Shown here: piece after piece, positions 9,811-19,015 of the stretch | Layout of the letters: every line of letters starts with the position of its first letter | Position numbering within the stretch: position 1 is the first letter of the stretch | From: Dethiothermospora halolimnae | GTDB taxonomy: Bacteria; Bacillota; Clostridia; Tissierellales; VENL01 | NCBI RefSeq assembly: GCF_037577855.1 | Contig: NZ_JBAKFX010000010.1 | Coordinates: 20,566-84,565 of the forward strand | Direction: 5' to 3' | Length of the DNA: 64,000 nucleotides | Position numbers and translations under genes: made by a program | The notes under the pieces: model-generated | Told to the model about the DNA's origin: nothing | The model's input: the letters and a program-made list of their open reading frames with translations, nothing else | The model's database searches: none

Positions 9811-9850
9811 TTTAAAATTAAAAATGAGCCCCTTTAAAGAAGCTCATTTT
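9811..9850 (-). terminator. Terminator of the TolC-like gene
   Basis: Read on the minus strand, the arms AAAATGAGC and GCTCATTTT form a stem just after the TolC-like stop codon, followed by a T/A-rich tract. It separates this gene from the amine oxidase downstream. Confidence 0.75.
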
Positions 9851-10993
9851 CTATGGTAGTTGATTTTTACCGATACCAATACTATATTTAAAATCTAATA
9901 ATGCTAAATTATACTTATATATTTGTTCTGCCAAATCTTTTTTTGCATTCATAAAATCTATTCTAGCCTTTGTAATATCATTTGGAGTAGATTCACCTAC
10001 TTTATATCCTAGCTCTGCTAACTCTAAGTTTTTCTCAGCTTTTTGGACATTTAATCTATAGCGGTCTATATGTTTTTTAGATGATATTAATCTTAAGTAG
10101 GAGGACCTTATTTCCATTTTCACATCTACTTTGGCTTTTTCTAAATCAGATTTTATTTCTTCTGTAATGACAAGTTGTTTTTGATAATTGCTATTTTCTT
10201 TTGGATATCTTGCATCAATAGATACTAGCATCCTTCTTTCTACTTCGTATTTTTCTTCATATAGTTTAATTATAGGTTTCATTTCTAATGCTTTTTTTAT
10301 CTCATCATCAATCTTATAGATTAAATGCATATTATACTCTATTTTATCAGTTAAAACTATATTTTGGGTTAATGGAATGCCTAGTATTTTATTAAAATCT
10401 AGTTTAGTTAAATTATATTTTAAAAGGGATTCATTGTATTTAGATTCTGCTGTGGATAATGATAGCTCCATTGATAATAGTTGTTGGTGAGAAATCTTTC
10501 CCAAATCAAACTTTTTCTTACTTTGTTCATATTGCTTTTTAGATAGTTCAAGGTTCTCCTTAGATATATTTAAATTCTTTTTAGATTGTAATAGGTCATA
10601 ATAATATTTTTCCACGTTATACTTTATTTCATTTTCCCTTAAAGCTTTATTCCATTTTGATTTCTTTAAAGCCAGATCTGCATTTTTCTTTATCAAACCA
10701 TTAGTAAACTTTTTTCTTTCAATATAGGGCATCCATTTTTTATCATAGGGAGACATTTTATTAAACTTATCTATTTTCTTCATTTCTTCATCGTAAGTAA
10801 CTTTAGACTTTTTTATGTCGGCTTCGTGGACTTTTAAATCTTTATTATTTTTTATTGCATATTCAATAGCTTGTTTTAAACTTAACTCTAAAGTTTTTGG
10901 TAATTCTGTAGTTTTAGTATCATCAATGGCAAAGGAAGGCAATGATGATACTAAAAGTAATAAACATATTGTAAAAATAATAATTTTTTTCAT
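9851..10993 (-). CDS. TolC-family (outer membrane efflux protein-like) secreted coiled-coil protein
   Basis: 380 residues. An N-terminal signal peptide (MKKIIIFTICLLLLVSSLPS, then FA) is followed by two OEP-type repeats. These are seen in LELSLKQAIEYAIKNNKDLK, at about residue 35, and in the C-terminal half as LAELGYKVGES and LLDFKYSIGIG. Most of the chain is long amphipathic helix with many KK and EE runs. TolC proteins form channels in the outer membrane of diderms; homologues without clear barrels occur in monoderm Firmicutes and their role is unclear. It is transcribed divergently from an ABC cluster encoding a HlyD/MacA-like adaptor, TolC's usual partner type. GGAGGTAC precedes the ATG. 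Confidence 0.82.
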   Translation of the reverse strand: MKKIIIFTICLLLLVSSLPSFAIDDTKTTELPKTLELSLKQAIEYAIKNNKDLKVHEADIKKSKVTYDEEMKKIDKFNKMSPYDKKWMPYIERKKFTNGLIKKNADLALKKSKWNKALRENEIKYNVEKYYYDLLQSKKNLNISKENLELSKKQYEQSKKKFDLGKISHQQLLSMELSLSTAESKYNESLLKYNLTKLDFNKILGIPLTQNIVLTDKIEYNMHLIYKIDDEIKKALEMKPIIKLYEEKYEVERRMLVSIDARYPKENSNYQKQLVITEEIKSDLEKAKVDVKMEIRSSYLRLISSKKHIDRYRLNVQKAEKNLELAELGYKVGESTPNDITKARIDFMNAKKDLAEQIYKYNLALLDFKYSIGIGKNQLP

Positions 10994-11043
10994 GGTGTAC
11001 CTCCATTTTTTATTTTGAAAAGGTGAAGATATTTATTAAAATG

Positions 11044-11072
11044 ATTATAACATAAAACAGTAATATTGTAAA
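11044..11072 (-). promoter_or_regulatory. Sigma-A-type promoter for the TolC-like gene
   Basis: On the minus strand TTTACA (11067-11072) and TATAAT (11044-11049) are separated by 17 bases, about 50 bases upstream of the start codon. Confidence 0.7.
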
Positions 11073-11158
11073 TTTAAAACATTGTTTGAAGAAAGATATA
11101 ATCAAGGTGCTAAATAAGAAGGAATATCAAAAAGAAATATGAATTTTATGTAAAAAAA

Positions 11159-11187
11159 TTGTTTCGATAACTTAAAAATGTTATAAT
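11159..11187 (+). promoter_or_regulatory. Sigma-A-type promoter for the ABC/adaptor operon
   Basis: TTGTTT (11159-11164), a 17-base spacer and TATAAT (11182-11187) face the permease gene at 11277. It lies back to back with the TolC-like gene's promoter, 87 bases away, so one regulator could act on both. Confidence 0.65.
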
Positions 11188-11276
11188 ATAATCATATATA
11201 CAGTTAATTACAACTAATGTTGTATTATCATTAATAATAATATATTTGTATTAGGTTAAATGAAAGGGGGACCATA

Positions 11277-12098
11277 GTGAAAATTATAAAAAAGTTTAGA
11301 GGTTATTTCTTTATACTTCCCAGTTTAATAGGATTTTCTATTCTTTATTTAATTCCCTTTATAGGAGGTATGAGATACTCGGTAAGTAAAAGTGGATTTG
11401 ATGATACCTTTGTTGGGGTAGAGAATTATAAAAATGTATTTATAAGTGATGCCTTTAGGTTAGCACTTAAAAATACAGGGATATTTATGATTATATCTAT
11501 ACCACTTATAATAATAATATCCTTTGTAATCGCATTATTTTTATATGAAGTAAAGATGCCAAAGTGGGTAAAGTTGTTTATCATAATACCAATAGCTATA
11601 CCATCGGCTTCATCGGTGGGTTTTTTTAGGAAGCTTTTTGGATTTGGAGCCTTTAATATCTTAAACACGGAGTTTGCCATGTTAGGGGTTATACTAATAT
11701 TTATATGGAAAAATACAGGATACAATCTAATAATATATTTGGCAGGATTTACACAAATAGATAAGTCGGTGATTGAAGCCTCAGAGATAGATGGGGCAAA
11801 TTATTTACAGAAACTAAAGCATGTAATAATACCACTTTTGACACCCACAACAGTATTTGTTGGGATAGTAACCATAATTAATTCATTTAAAGTATTTAAA
11901 GATGTTTATATACTTCAAGGTAGTTATCCTAATCCCAACATATATATGCTACAACATTATATGAATAATAAATTTAGAGATCTTCAGTATGAAAAGCTTA
12001 CATCGGCGGCATATGTATTTGCCATAGTCATATTCTTATTTGCATTGTTATTATTCTATATGGATAAAAGACATGCTAGAAAAGTAGGTGATAATTGA
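11277..12098 (+). CDS. Sugar-type ABC transporter permease (MalF/UgpA-like)
   Basis: 273 residues with about six transmembrane segments. The cytoplasmic EAA loop EASEIDGANYLQKLKHVIIP is the ATPase-docking motif of carbohydrate importer permeases (CUT1). It forms a heterodimer with the next permease. The start is GTG at 11277, eight bases after GGGGGA. It opens a tightly packed cluster (permease, permease, adaptor, MacB-domain protein, then ATPase). The window shows no extracellular substrate-binding lipoprotein gene, which nearly every CUT1 operon has. Confidence 0.9.
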   Translation: MKIIKKFRGYFFILPSLIGFSILYLIPFIGGMRYSVSKSGFDDTFVGVENYKNVFISDAFRLALKNTGIFMIISIPLIIIISFVIALFLYEVKMPKWVKLFIIIPIAIPSASSVGFFRKLFGFGAFNILNTEFAMLGVILIFIWKNTGYNLIIYLAGFTQIDKSVIEASEIDGANYLQKLKHVIIPLLTPTTVFVGIVTIINSFKVFKDVYILQGSYPNPNIYMLQHYMNNKFRDLQYEKLTSAAYVFAIVIFLFALLLFYMDKRHARKVGDN

Positions 12099-12099
12099 T

Positions 12100-12915
12100 A
12101 TGAAAAGATTATTAATATTTATAATTATTGTTATAGCTTTGATGTATATATATCCCATAATATTCACTTTTACCAATTCTTTTATGACAGAGGGACAAAT
12201 AGTAAAATCTGATATAGAGTTAATACCCCAAGAATTTAATCTACAACAGTATTATTCCATAATAACGGAAAAGGCAGAATACTTTAAGTTTTTCTTAAAC
12301 TCTGTAAAACTTACCGCTATAATTATAATTGGGCAAATAATAATAGGCATTTTGGCGGCATATGCCTTTGCCAAGATTAACTTTAAAGGAAGGGATATAA
12401 TATTTGCAATTTACATAATGGCTGTATTACTTCCATTTCAGGTAACATTAGTTCCCAATTATTTAATATTTGATAAGATAGATAGGATATTAAATATTCA
12501 GATACTAGATACCCATTTATCAATAATATTACCTGGGATATTTTCCTCTTTTGGAGTATTTTTATTAAGACAGTTTATACGGGGAATACCAGATGAAGTA
12601 ATAGAAGCAGCTAGAATTGATGGTGCAGGTTATGGAAGAATATTGTTTAAAATAATATTACCATTATTGAAGCCAGCAATATTTTCATTAGTCATATTAA
12701 CATTTATAGATAATTGGAATTTAATAGAACAGGCTATTATATTTATAGATACACCTAAAAAGTTACCATTGTCTGTATTTTTAGATAGTATATATCATGA
12801 GGATCACGGTGTATTTTTTGCAGGGTCTGTACTTTATATAATACCTGCTATTATTATTTTTATAAAGGGAGAAAAATATCTTAAAGAAGGCCTTATAGTG
12901 GGGGGATCTAAATAA
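12100..12915 (+). CDS. Sugar-type ABC transporter permease (MalG/UgpE-like)
   Basis: 271 residues from the ATG at 12100. AGGTG lies 9 bases upstream, so this start fits better than the in-frame GTG at 12088, which itself overlaps that AGGTG. There are six predicted membrane segments. The EAA loop reads EAARIDGAGYGRILFKIILP, and the DNWN segment near residue 200 is typical of MalG-type subunits. It begins one base after the stop of the first permease and ends overlapping the next start (TAATG), which points to translational coupling. Confidence 0.9.
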   Translation: MKRLLIFIIIVIALMYIYPIIFTFTNSFMTEGQIVKSDIELIPQEFNLQQYYSIITEKAEYFKFFLNSVKLTAIIIIGQIIIGILAAYAFAKINFKGRDIIFAIYIMAVLLPFQVTLVPNYLIFDKIDRILNIQILDTHLSIILPGIFSSFGVFLLRQFIRGIPDEVIEAARIDGAGYGRILFKIILPLLKPAIFSLVILTFIDNWNLIEQAIIFIDTPKKLPLSVFLDSIYHEDHGVFFAGSVLYIIPAIIIFIKGEKYLKEGLIVGGSK

Positions 12916-14216
12916 TGGAGAGTAAAGTATTGAAAAAAACACGAAATGTTATTATAGGTTTTTTTGCATTAGTATTTATAATGGGTTTTTTCTCAAAAAC
13001 TATTATAAACTTATTTTTACCTAAAGTTAAAGTTGTATCAGCAGAGGAAACATCTGTAAAAAGATCAATAGAAGTGAATGGAGAAATAAAACCAAAGGAG
13101 ACCCTAAAGGTAAGACTTCCCGGTAGTGTGATAGTTGGAGAGTATTTTAAAGAAGAAGGAGAAGCAGTTAAAAAGGGAGAGGAAGTTTTCAAGATAAATA
13201 CAGGATATGGAGTAAAGAATCAATATAAAGACATAAGTACACTAAGCTCCCAGTTACATAGCAAAAATTTAGAACTTAAAAAAATAAATGAAAATAATTA
13301 TATTGTTGATGAAAAAAATATGGACTTACTTAAGGCTAAATTGGAAGACTTAAATAATACATTAAAGGAACAGAGGGAACTATATGAAGCAGGTGCTATA
13401 AGTAAATCTAAAGTCGAGGAAGTAAAAAAGGATATAGAGAAAACTAATAAGGAAATAGATATAAAGAAGGCTGAGATAGAAGAGAAAAAGAAAGAAGCCC
13501 AGATTAAGAAGGCAAAATTACAGGGTGAGATTGCAGAAATACAGAGGGAAATGGGTAAAGTTGGGAAAATGGGGACTTTTTATTCTAATGTAGACAATAA
13601 AGGGATTTACTATTCTGAGGTAGATGGGATAGTAATGTCTGTTAATAATTTAGAGTCCATATTACCCCAGGATGAAGTAATAGTAGAAATAGCCAAAGTT
13701 GAAGATAATAATTCCCTAAAATTTGTTGGAAAAATAGATGAAGAAGATTATGAATTTGTAAGGGGAGCTATGTTTTTAGATGTATTGGATGATAGTAATA
13801 AAACGAAATATCGTGTTCAATTAACAAAGTTTCAGAAGATTGTAAAGGATGGAAAAGTAAATATAGAAGGTAAATTTCAAAAGGACATAGAAGAGGAATT
13901 AATTGTTGGAAAGAAATTAAAATCAAGGGCAGTTAAACGCTATAGCTTCCAGGGAGAATATAACACAGTACCTAAGTCGGCGGTGGTACCCTCTGGAAAG
14001 TTTGAAAAAGGCGAAAAGGGTATAGTCTATATGGTTGAGGAGAAAGAAGGTATATTAGGGAAGGAATATAGGGCAAAAAAAGTAGATGTAGAGATAATTG
14101 CAGTTGGGAATGATAAAGTTATATTAGAGGGACTTTCTGGATATGATGATCCAAAGATAATAACCAATCTTTCCTATAAAATTACAGATGGAGTGAAGGT
14201 ATTTTTATGGAATTAA
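12915..14216 (+). CDS. HlyD/MacA-like membrane fusion (adaptor) protein
   Basis: 433 residues. One N-terminal membrane anchor (about 12-34) leads to a half lipoyl-like segment (about 58-93, IEVNGEIKPKETLKVRLPGS), a long charged coiled coil (about 104-215), the second lipoyl half and a beta-rich C-terminal part. This order is that of periplasmic adaptors such as MacA or HlyD, which connect an inner-membrane exporter to TolC. The start ATG overlaps the previous stop. Adaptors accompany exporters, so finding one inside a CUT1 importer-like operon is unexpected. A TolC-like gene is divergently transcribed next door. Confidence 0.85.
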   Translation: MESKVLKKTRNVIIGFFALVFIMGFFSKTIINLFLPKVKVVSAEETSVKRSIEVNGEIKPKETLKVRLPGSVIVGEYFKEEGEAVKKGEEVFKINTGYGVKNQYKDISTLSSQLHSKNLELKKINENNYIVDEKNMDLLKAKLEDLNNTLKEQRELYEAGAISKSKVEEVKKDIEKTNKEIDIKKAEIEEKKKEAQIKKAKLQGEIAEIQREMGKVGKMGTFYSNVDNKGIYYSEVDGIVMSVNNLESILPQDEVIVEIAKVEDNNSLKFVGKIDEEDYEFVRGAMFLDVLDDSNKTKYRVQLTKFQKIVKDGKVNIEGKFQKDIEEELIVGKKLKSRAVKRYSFQGEYNTVPKSAVVPSGKFEKGEKGIVYMVEEKEGILGKEYRAKKVDVEIIAVGNDKVILEGLSGYDDPKIITNLSYKITDGVKVFLWN

Positions 14217-15250
14217 AAAAGATAATTATATGTATATTAATTATAATCCTTTGTTTCACAGGACAACTATATTTAAAAAGCATATATAATCCCAATGTAT
14301 CGGAGCTACATTTTAGAGGACATATAACAAGGGAAGAGATATTAGAGTTAGATAAAGAGCTTAAAAGTAAGACATATAATATAAATTATGAGAGTCACTA
14401 TGAAAATTATAATCTAATTATGACCACTGGAAAAGACATGAAGATAAAAAAGCTTAATATATTACAGGGAAACTATAATATAGATAATAAAGTAAAGACA
14501 GCGGTAATAGGAGATAAAGTTGCAGATCACTTTTTTAAGCAAATAAATGGTGTTAATAGGGAGATAACAATAAATGATAGAAAATATATAGTTAAGGGAA
14601 TAATCAAAGACAGTAAAGACCTTTATATCCCATATGATGAAGATTTAACTAAATTAAATTGGAGAAAAAAAGTCATTAACTATATTTCCACAGAAGAGGA
14701 TAGAAGATATTATTTAGAAATAGAAAAACTTCAAACTAAATTGAAATCTATGGAGATAGATGTTTTTGATACCATAGTCTATAGGGAGAAAATAAATGGA
14801 TATATGAATGTAATTGTATTAGTATTACTATATATATTGTTATCTTTATTAGTAAAATTAGTTAAGGTTATTAGGATAAAGCTAAATATAATAATAGAGG
14901 GATATAAGAAAGAGAAAAGGATTATCACCTGGTATGAATATGTTTGGAGTAATAAGGTGAAAGTTTCAAAAGCATTAGGGAAAATAATTATAGCTATGAT
15001 ACTAGCTTGGGGTGTATATAAAATAGTTCCTAAGCTACAAATACCCCCTAATATAATTCCCGACAACTTATTCTCCCTATTTAGTTATATAAGGTTAATT
15101 AAATTAAATTATAATAAATTTATTCTCCACTTAACCAATGGTTATAGTGATATTTTAGTGGATTCTATAAAATTAAATATTACATTTATAATAATATCTA
15201 TTGCAAGTATATTAATCTATAAAAGAATAAGAAAGAAAAGGGCTATTTAG
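14207..15250 (+). CDS. Membrane protein with MacB-like extracytoplasmic domain
   Basis: 347 residues. After one N-terminal membrane helix (about 6-24) comes an extracytoplasmic domain of about 170 residues. The segment TAVIGDKVADHFFKQ followed by REITINDRKYIVKGIIKDS resembles the MacB periplasmic core domain of FtsX/MacB permeases. Three more hydrophobic segments follow near residues 198-222, 253-272 and 317-337. The classic FtsX C-terminal PARRA box is absent, so it is not a standard permease. It overlaps the adaptor gene by 10 bases, which ties the two together. I do not recognise it as a named family; assignment rests on the MacB-like motif. Confidence 0.6.
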   Translation: MELKKIIICILIIILCFTGQLYLKSIYNPNVSELHFRGHITREEILELDKELKSKTYNINYESHYENYNLIMTTGKDMKIKKLNILQGNYNIDNKVKTAVIGDKVADHFFKQINGVNREITINDRKYIVKGIIKDSKDLYIPYDEDLTKLNWRKKVINYISTEEDRRYYLEIEKLQTKLKSMEIDVFDTIVYREKINGYMNVIVLVLLYILLSLLVKLVKVIRIKLNIIIEGYKKEKRIITWYEYVWSNKVKVSKALGKIIIAMILAWGVYKIVPKLQIPPNIIPDNLFSLFSYIRLIKLNYNKFILHLTNGYSDILVDSIKLNITFIIISIASILIYKRIRKKRAI

Positions 15251-15264
15251 AAAGTTTTTTAGAT

Positions 15265-15296
15265 GTTGTTGGGGGATTTATAATCCTTCAACCAAC
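15265..15296. repeat. GTTGGGGGATT hairpin repeat, degenerate copy 2
   Basis: GTTGTTGGGGGATTTATAAT is followed by an imperfect complement (CCTTCAACCAAC). It sits in the 81-base gap before the ATPase gene and might attenuate read-through into it. Confidence 0.6.
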
Positions 15297-15331
15297 AGTT
15301 AAAAACCGTTAACACAAGAGGGGGGAAGAAT

Positions 15332-16441
15332 ATGGCTAAAGTAACATTTAACAAAATTTCCAAAGTTTATCCTGGGAATGTTAAAGCTGTGAAGGACTTC
15401 ACATTTAAAATAGAAGATAAAGAGTTTGTGGTTTTTGTAGGACCATCGGGATGTGGTAAATCTACGACATTAAGAATGGTAGCTGGTCTTGAGGAAATAA
15501 CTGGAGGGAAGCTTCATATAGATGATAAATTGGTAAATGAAGTACCACCTAAGAAAAGGGATATAGCCATGGTTTTTCAAAATTATGCCTTATATCCCCA
15601 TATGTCCGTATATGATAATATGGCTTTTGGACTAAAGTTAAGGAAAGTAAAGAAGATTGAAATTAATAAAAGGGTAGAAGAGGCTGCTAAAATACTTGGC
15701 ATAGAAGAGTTATTAAATAGAAAACCAAAGGCATTATCGGGAGGCCAGAGGCAGAGGGTTGCCCTTGGTAGAGCAATAGTAAGGGAGCCAAAGGTTTTCT
15801 TGATGGATGAGCCACTATCAAATCTCGATGCAAAACTAAGGGTTCAAATGAGAACAGAGATAGTAAAGTTACATAAAAGGCTTCAAACTACTTTTATATA
15901 TGTAACCCATGATCAGACCGAGGCCATGACTATGGGTGATAGAATAGTAGTTATGAAGGACGGTATAATGCAGCAGGCTGATGCACCCCAAAAGGTATAT
16001 CAGCAACCCGCTAATATGTTTGTGGCAGGCTTCATAGGTAGTCCACAAATGAACTTTATAGACGTTGAAGTAACAAGTGAAGATGATAATTATTATTTAA
16101 CCTTTGGAACAATGAAGATTAGATTACCAGAAGATAAAGGAAAGATAATTAATGAAAAAGATGATTGTAAAAAAATAGCTGTTATGGGTATAAGACCTGA
16201 AAATATATATAATAGAGAAAGCAAATTAGAACAATATAAAGACACCTTAATAACTGGAATAGTAGAAGTAAAAGAAATGTTAGGGTCTGAAACTTATTTA
16301 TATGTAAATGTAGAAGGAAATAGCATAATAGCAAGGGTTGATAGAGGTAATGATTTAAACCATGGTGATAACATAAATCTAGTAATAGATCCTGAAAAGC
16401 TACATCTTTTTGATAAGGAAAGTGGAGTGACGATTTTTTAA
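15332..16441 (+). CDS. ugpC: MalK/UgpC/MsmX-type ABC ATPase
   Basis: 369 residues. The nucleotide-binding domain has Walker A GPSGCGKST near residue 37, the Q-loop region MVFQNYALYPHMSV, the signature LSGGQRQRVALGRA, Walker B VFLMDEPLSNLD and the switch histidine in THDQ. A C-terminal beta-rich TOBE/OB region (about 240-369) is typical of CUT1 ATPases, which often serve several sugar permease pairs. It should energise the two upstream permeases; whether it also works with the adaptor and MacB-like proteins is open. GAGGGGGG precedes the ATG. A clear terminator follows. Confidence 0.94.
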   Translation: MAKVTFNKISKVYPGNVKAVKDFTFKIEDKEFVVFVGPSGCGKSTTLRMVAGLEEITGGKLHIDDKLVNEVPPKKRDIAMVFQNYALYPHMSVYDNMAFGLKLRKVKKIEINKRVEEAAKILGIEELLNRKPKALSGGQRQRVALGRAIVREPKVFLMDEPLSNLDAKLRVQMRTEIVKLHKRLQTTFIYVTHDQTEAMTMGDRIVVMKDGIMQQADAPQKVYQQPANMFVAGFIGSPQMNFIDVEVTSEDDNYYLTFGTMKIRLPEDKGKIINEKDDCKKIAVMGIRPENIYNRESKLEQYKDTLITGIVEVKEMLGSETYLYVNVEGNSIIARVDRGNDLNHGDNINLVIDPEKLHLFDKESGVTIF

Positions 16442-16463
16442 ATGAAATAGTTAAGCTATATAC

Positions 16464-16497
16464 AAGGGCTCAATATATTGAGCCCTTATATATTTTA
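16464..16497 (+). terminator. Terminator after the ABC operon
   Basis: The stem AAGGGCTCAATA/TATTGAGCCCTT is a perfect inverted repeat followed by ATATATTTT. Confidence 0.85.
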
Positions 16498-16531
16498 ACA
16501 AAGTATATTTAGATAGAATAATTATCTTTTC

Positions 16532-17578
16532 TTACTTTTTGATTTCATTTTTTAGATTTTCAGCAAATTCTTCTGCCTTTTTTTCAATATTATTAACATC
16601 AAAAATGGCATCTTTGTCATTTGCAGTGGCCATTATAGAAAATTTAGGTGGTAATCTAAAGGTCTTATTTATATTTAAAGCACTAATAAGTTGTTTAGCT
16701 ATTGTGTCGCTACCGGAGTTCCCTGATACAATAATGCCAAATAATGATTTATCATAAAATTTAGTTTTTCTAAATAATGCAGTAAGTCTATTAATTACAG
16801 CAGTAAGATTTGCAGAAATTGCATCATTATAGTTTGGACATATCCAGATAACAGCATCTGCATCTAAAACAGCAGGATATACTTCTTCGACCATAATACC
16901 ACCATAGAAACAACTGGTTTGCTCTCCATAGTGTTTACAAGTGGTATAAGGGCAGCCTTTACAGTCCCTAACTGTACCATTTTCTATATGTATTTCCCTT
17001 ATATTAAAGTTTGAAAGATGTTTATGAACCATATCCCAAAGCATAATTGAATTTGATGTTTTTCTATTACTGGAATGTAAAACAAGTATATTTGGATTCT
17101 TAATTAATTTAGGGCTATCGGTTCTTATTTTATTTCCTAATCTTTTGGAAGCTTCTATGGCAACATCCTCTAAGGGTTTTTTTATTACTTTTTGTAAAGT
17201 TAAAAAGTTTCTTAAGGAACCAGTGGCTTCCACAAGGGGTCTGCCAGGGAACCTACATCCTAAACTATTTAGATGGAGTATTGTATTTTGGGCAACTGTT
17301 TTAGTATATAAGTCATTTGGACTATGTATTAAGACTCCTGCTATAGCGCCTTCTAATGTATCTTCTCCCCTATTATTTAATTCTGTTAAAATACTTGACA
17401 AATTAATACAAAAGCCAGCTTCATTAAGTTCTATGGCAAATATAATTCTTTTGTGTTTTAGATTTGGCAGATTATTATCCTTTATAATGATATGATTTTC
17501 ACCTTCTATAGCGGCATCTATCATATTAGAAAGGATAGATGATGGTTCCTCTGGAACAATGACATATAATTCATTCAT
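16532..17578 (-). CDS. NADPH-dependent FMN reductase/iron-sulfur flavoprotein-like protein
   Basis: 348 residues. The C-terminal half begins ILVLHSSNRKTSNSI near residue 168, a flavodoxin-fold FMN phosphate loop. It carries the cysteine cluster CKGCPYTTCKHYGEQTSC, whose C-x2-C-x4-C-x8-C spacing is similar to, but not the same as, that of archaeal iron-sulfur flavoproteins. The first 160 residues are a separate domain I do not recognise. The start overlaps the stop of the dehydrogenase-like gene by four bases, so the two are translationally coupled. A redox role alongside that dehydrogenase is likely. Confidence 0.78.
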   Translation of the reverse strand: MNELYVIVPEEPSSILSNMIDAAIEGENHIIIKDNNLPNLKHKRIIFAIELNEAGFCINLSSILTELNNRGEDTLEGAIAGVLIHSPNDLYTKTVAQNTILHLNSLGCRFPGRPLVEATGSLRNFLTLQKVIKKPLEDVAIEASKRLGNKIRTDSPKLIKNPNILVLHSSNRKTSNSIMLWDMVHKHLSNFNIREIHIENGTVRDCKGCPYTTCKHYGEQTSCFYGGIMVEEVYPAVLDADAVIWICPNYNDAISANLTAVINRLTALFRKTKFYDKSLFGIIVSGNSGSDTIAKQLISALNINKTFRLPPKFSIMATANDKDAIFDVNNIEKKAEEFAENLKNEIKK

Positions 17579-18816
17579 ATTATTTCACCTAACCTTTTAT
17601 ATGTGTTTTCGATCTTATTAAATAATACATCTGGAAGGGCTAACCTTTCAATTTCAATACCAGAGTTATTAAGTCTATTTTTGGCTCCCATAAAGATTCC
17701 TCCCATATAGGTTGCGCTATAATTCCACTTCCCTTTAATGGTATCTATAATAGATAGGGCACCGGAAGATAGAGCAGGAGCTATATAGGGTTTATATCCA
17801 GTATCTCTAACGGCTAAATTAGCTTCTTTAGCGCTTTTAGTAAGGTAACTACTTAACTCTTCATTATAATTTGTTATACTATCAGCTATTATTAGTCCTT
17901 CTCCATGGGGACCGAAAGCTCTTCCTTCCTTTAAATAGTGACAAGTTTTATTGTCTTTTTTAGCATAATAGGAGGCCCTAGCATTCATAACCCCAAGTCC
18001 ATAACCCCTAATTTGCTCTGGAGCTAATCCATTTAAGTCTAAAGTTCCACTTTCATCCTTATTACTCTCCAGCAAGGCTACCTTAGACAATAGATCCACT
18101 GGGTCAGATACCACTGCAAATATTCCTTTAAAGCTGTTATCCCTTGCTAATTTAGCATATTCCCTTATTATATTAGAGTTGTTTTCAAATTGAATCATTC
18201 TTACATCTTTAACGTTACTACCAACTTTAGGAACACCTTTAGAAGCGCAGAAGACAAACATATCACAGTCGAATAAATTATCTTTAGATATACCAATAAC
18301 CTCTGGATATTCTCTATCAGTAAAAGGAGGTAATACTTGATTTAATTCATACTCCCATCTTTTTATCTTGTTTTCATTTCTTGAATATATACCTATCTTA
18401 TCTATTAAATCATACCCTGTTAGTCTAAGACCCATAAGAAGGGTACTGCCAACATCTCCAATACCTATTAAATTAATATTCCATTTCTTTGGTTTATCAA
18501 AAGGTAAGGCATTTTCCCAGTTTGGGTAATTGGTATTTATAAATGTAATTTCCCTATCGTCTATCTTATTTAAAATCCAATTAGGTAAATTTTCATTAAT
18601 AGAATTTTTTCTTAATAAGTTAATGTCTTCCCTTTCTAAGAAAAGTAGAGAAGGATCCGAAATACTAAAGCTTCTACGAGACTTATAAGGATCAAGTTTA
18701 CCTAAAAAATATATAATACCTTTATGGTTTTTAACTTCCTCTTCAGTTATATTTTTTAAATTATTATATTCTTCAAGAGAGAAAAGGTAGTTATTATTAT
18801 GCTTATAAAAAAACAT
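17575..18816 (-). CDS. Lactate/malate dehydrogenase-family protein
   Basis: 413 residues from the ATG at 18816, which has AGGGGTGA just upstream. An in-frame upstream start at 18846 would lie inside a repeat element and is disfavoured. About 125 N-terminal residues of unknown fold precede the Rossmann NAD site NLIGIGDVGSTLLMGLRLTG. The LDH-like pattern continues with FAVVSDPVDLLSKVAL and a histidine in AFGPHGEGLIIADS, which corresponds to the family's catalytic GEHGDS box. The protein is longer than true LDH (about 315), and the substrate arginines cannot be placed with confidence. It sits between the giant fusion gene and the flavoprotein gene. Confidence 0.78.
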   Translation of the reverse strand: MFFYKHNNNYLFSLEEYNNLKNITEEEVKNHKGIIYFLGKLDPYKSRRSFSISDPSLLFLEREDINLLRKNSINENLPNWILNKIDDREITFINTNYPNWENALPFDKPKKWNINLIGIGDVGSTLLMGLRLTGYDLIDKIGIYSRNENKIKRWEYELNQVLPPFTDREYPEVIGISKDNLFDCDMFVFCASKGVPKVGSNVKDVRMIQFENNSNIIREYAKLARDNSFKGIFAVVSDPVDLLSKVALLESNKDESGTLDLNGLAPEQIRGYGLGVMNARASYYAKKDNKTCHYLKEGRAFGPHGEGLIIADSITNYNEELSSYLTKSAKEANLAVRDTGYKPYIAPALSSGALSIIDTIKGKWNYSATYMGGIFMGAKNRLNNSGIEIERLALPDVLFNKIENTYKRLGEII

Positions 18817-18838
18817 TTTATCACCCCTGTTTAATGTA

Positions 18839-18971
18839 GTTGACAATTGACAGTGGATAATTGAGAGTCGAAGGTGATTTTACTCACTTTGTTCGTAAAA
18901 TATTATATTTAAATCGGCTTTAGCCGATTTATACCTTAACTGTCAATTGTCAATCGTCCATTGTCAATTGA
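18839..18971 (+). repeat. MITE-like inverted-repeat element, full copy B
   Basis: A 133-base element with outer arms GTTGACAATTGACAGTGGAT... and their near-complement ending ATTGTCAATTGA. Inner hairpins are TTTTACTCACTTTGTTCGTAAAA and AAATCGGCTTTAGCCGATTT, in the same order as in the copy at 26372 and opposite to the copy at 7780. It separates the giant fusion gene from the dehydrogenase-like gene. Confidence 0.85.
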
Positions 18972-19015
18972 ATTTTAACCTCTGCACAGAACAAGCACCA
19001 AAGGTGTTTTTGTTC

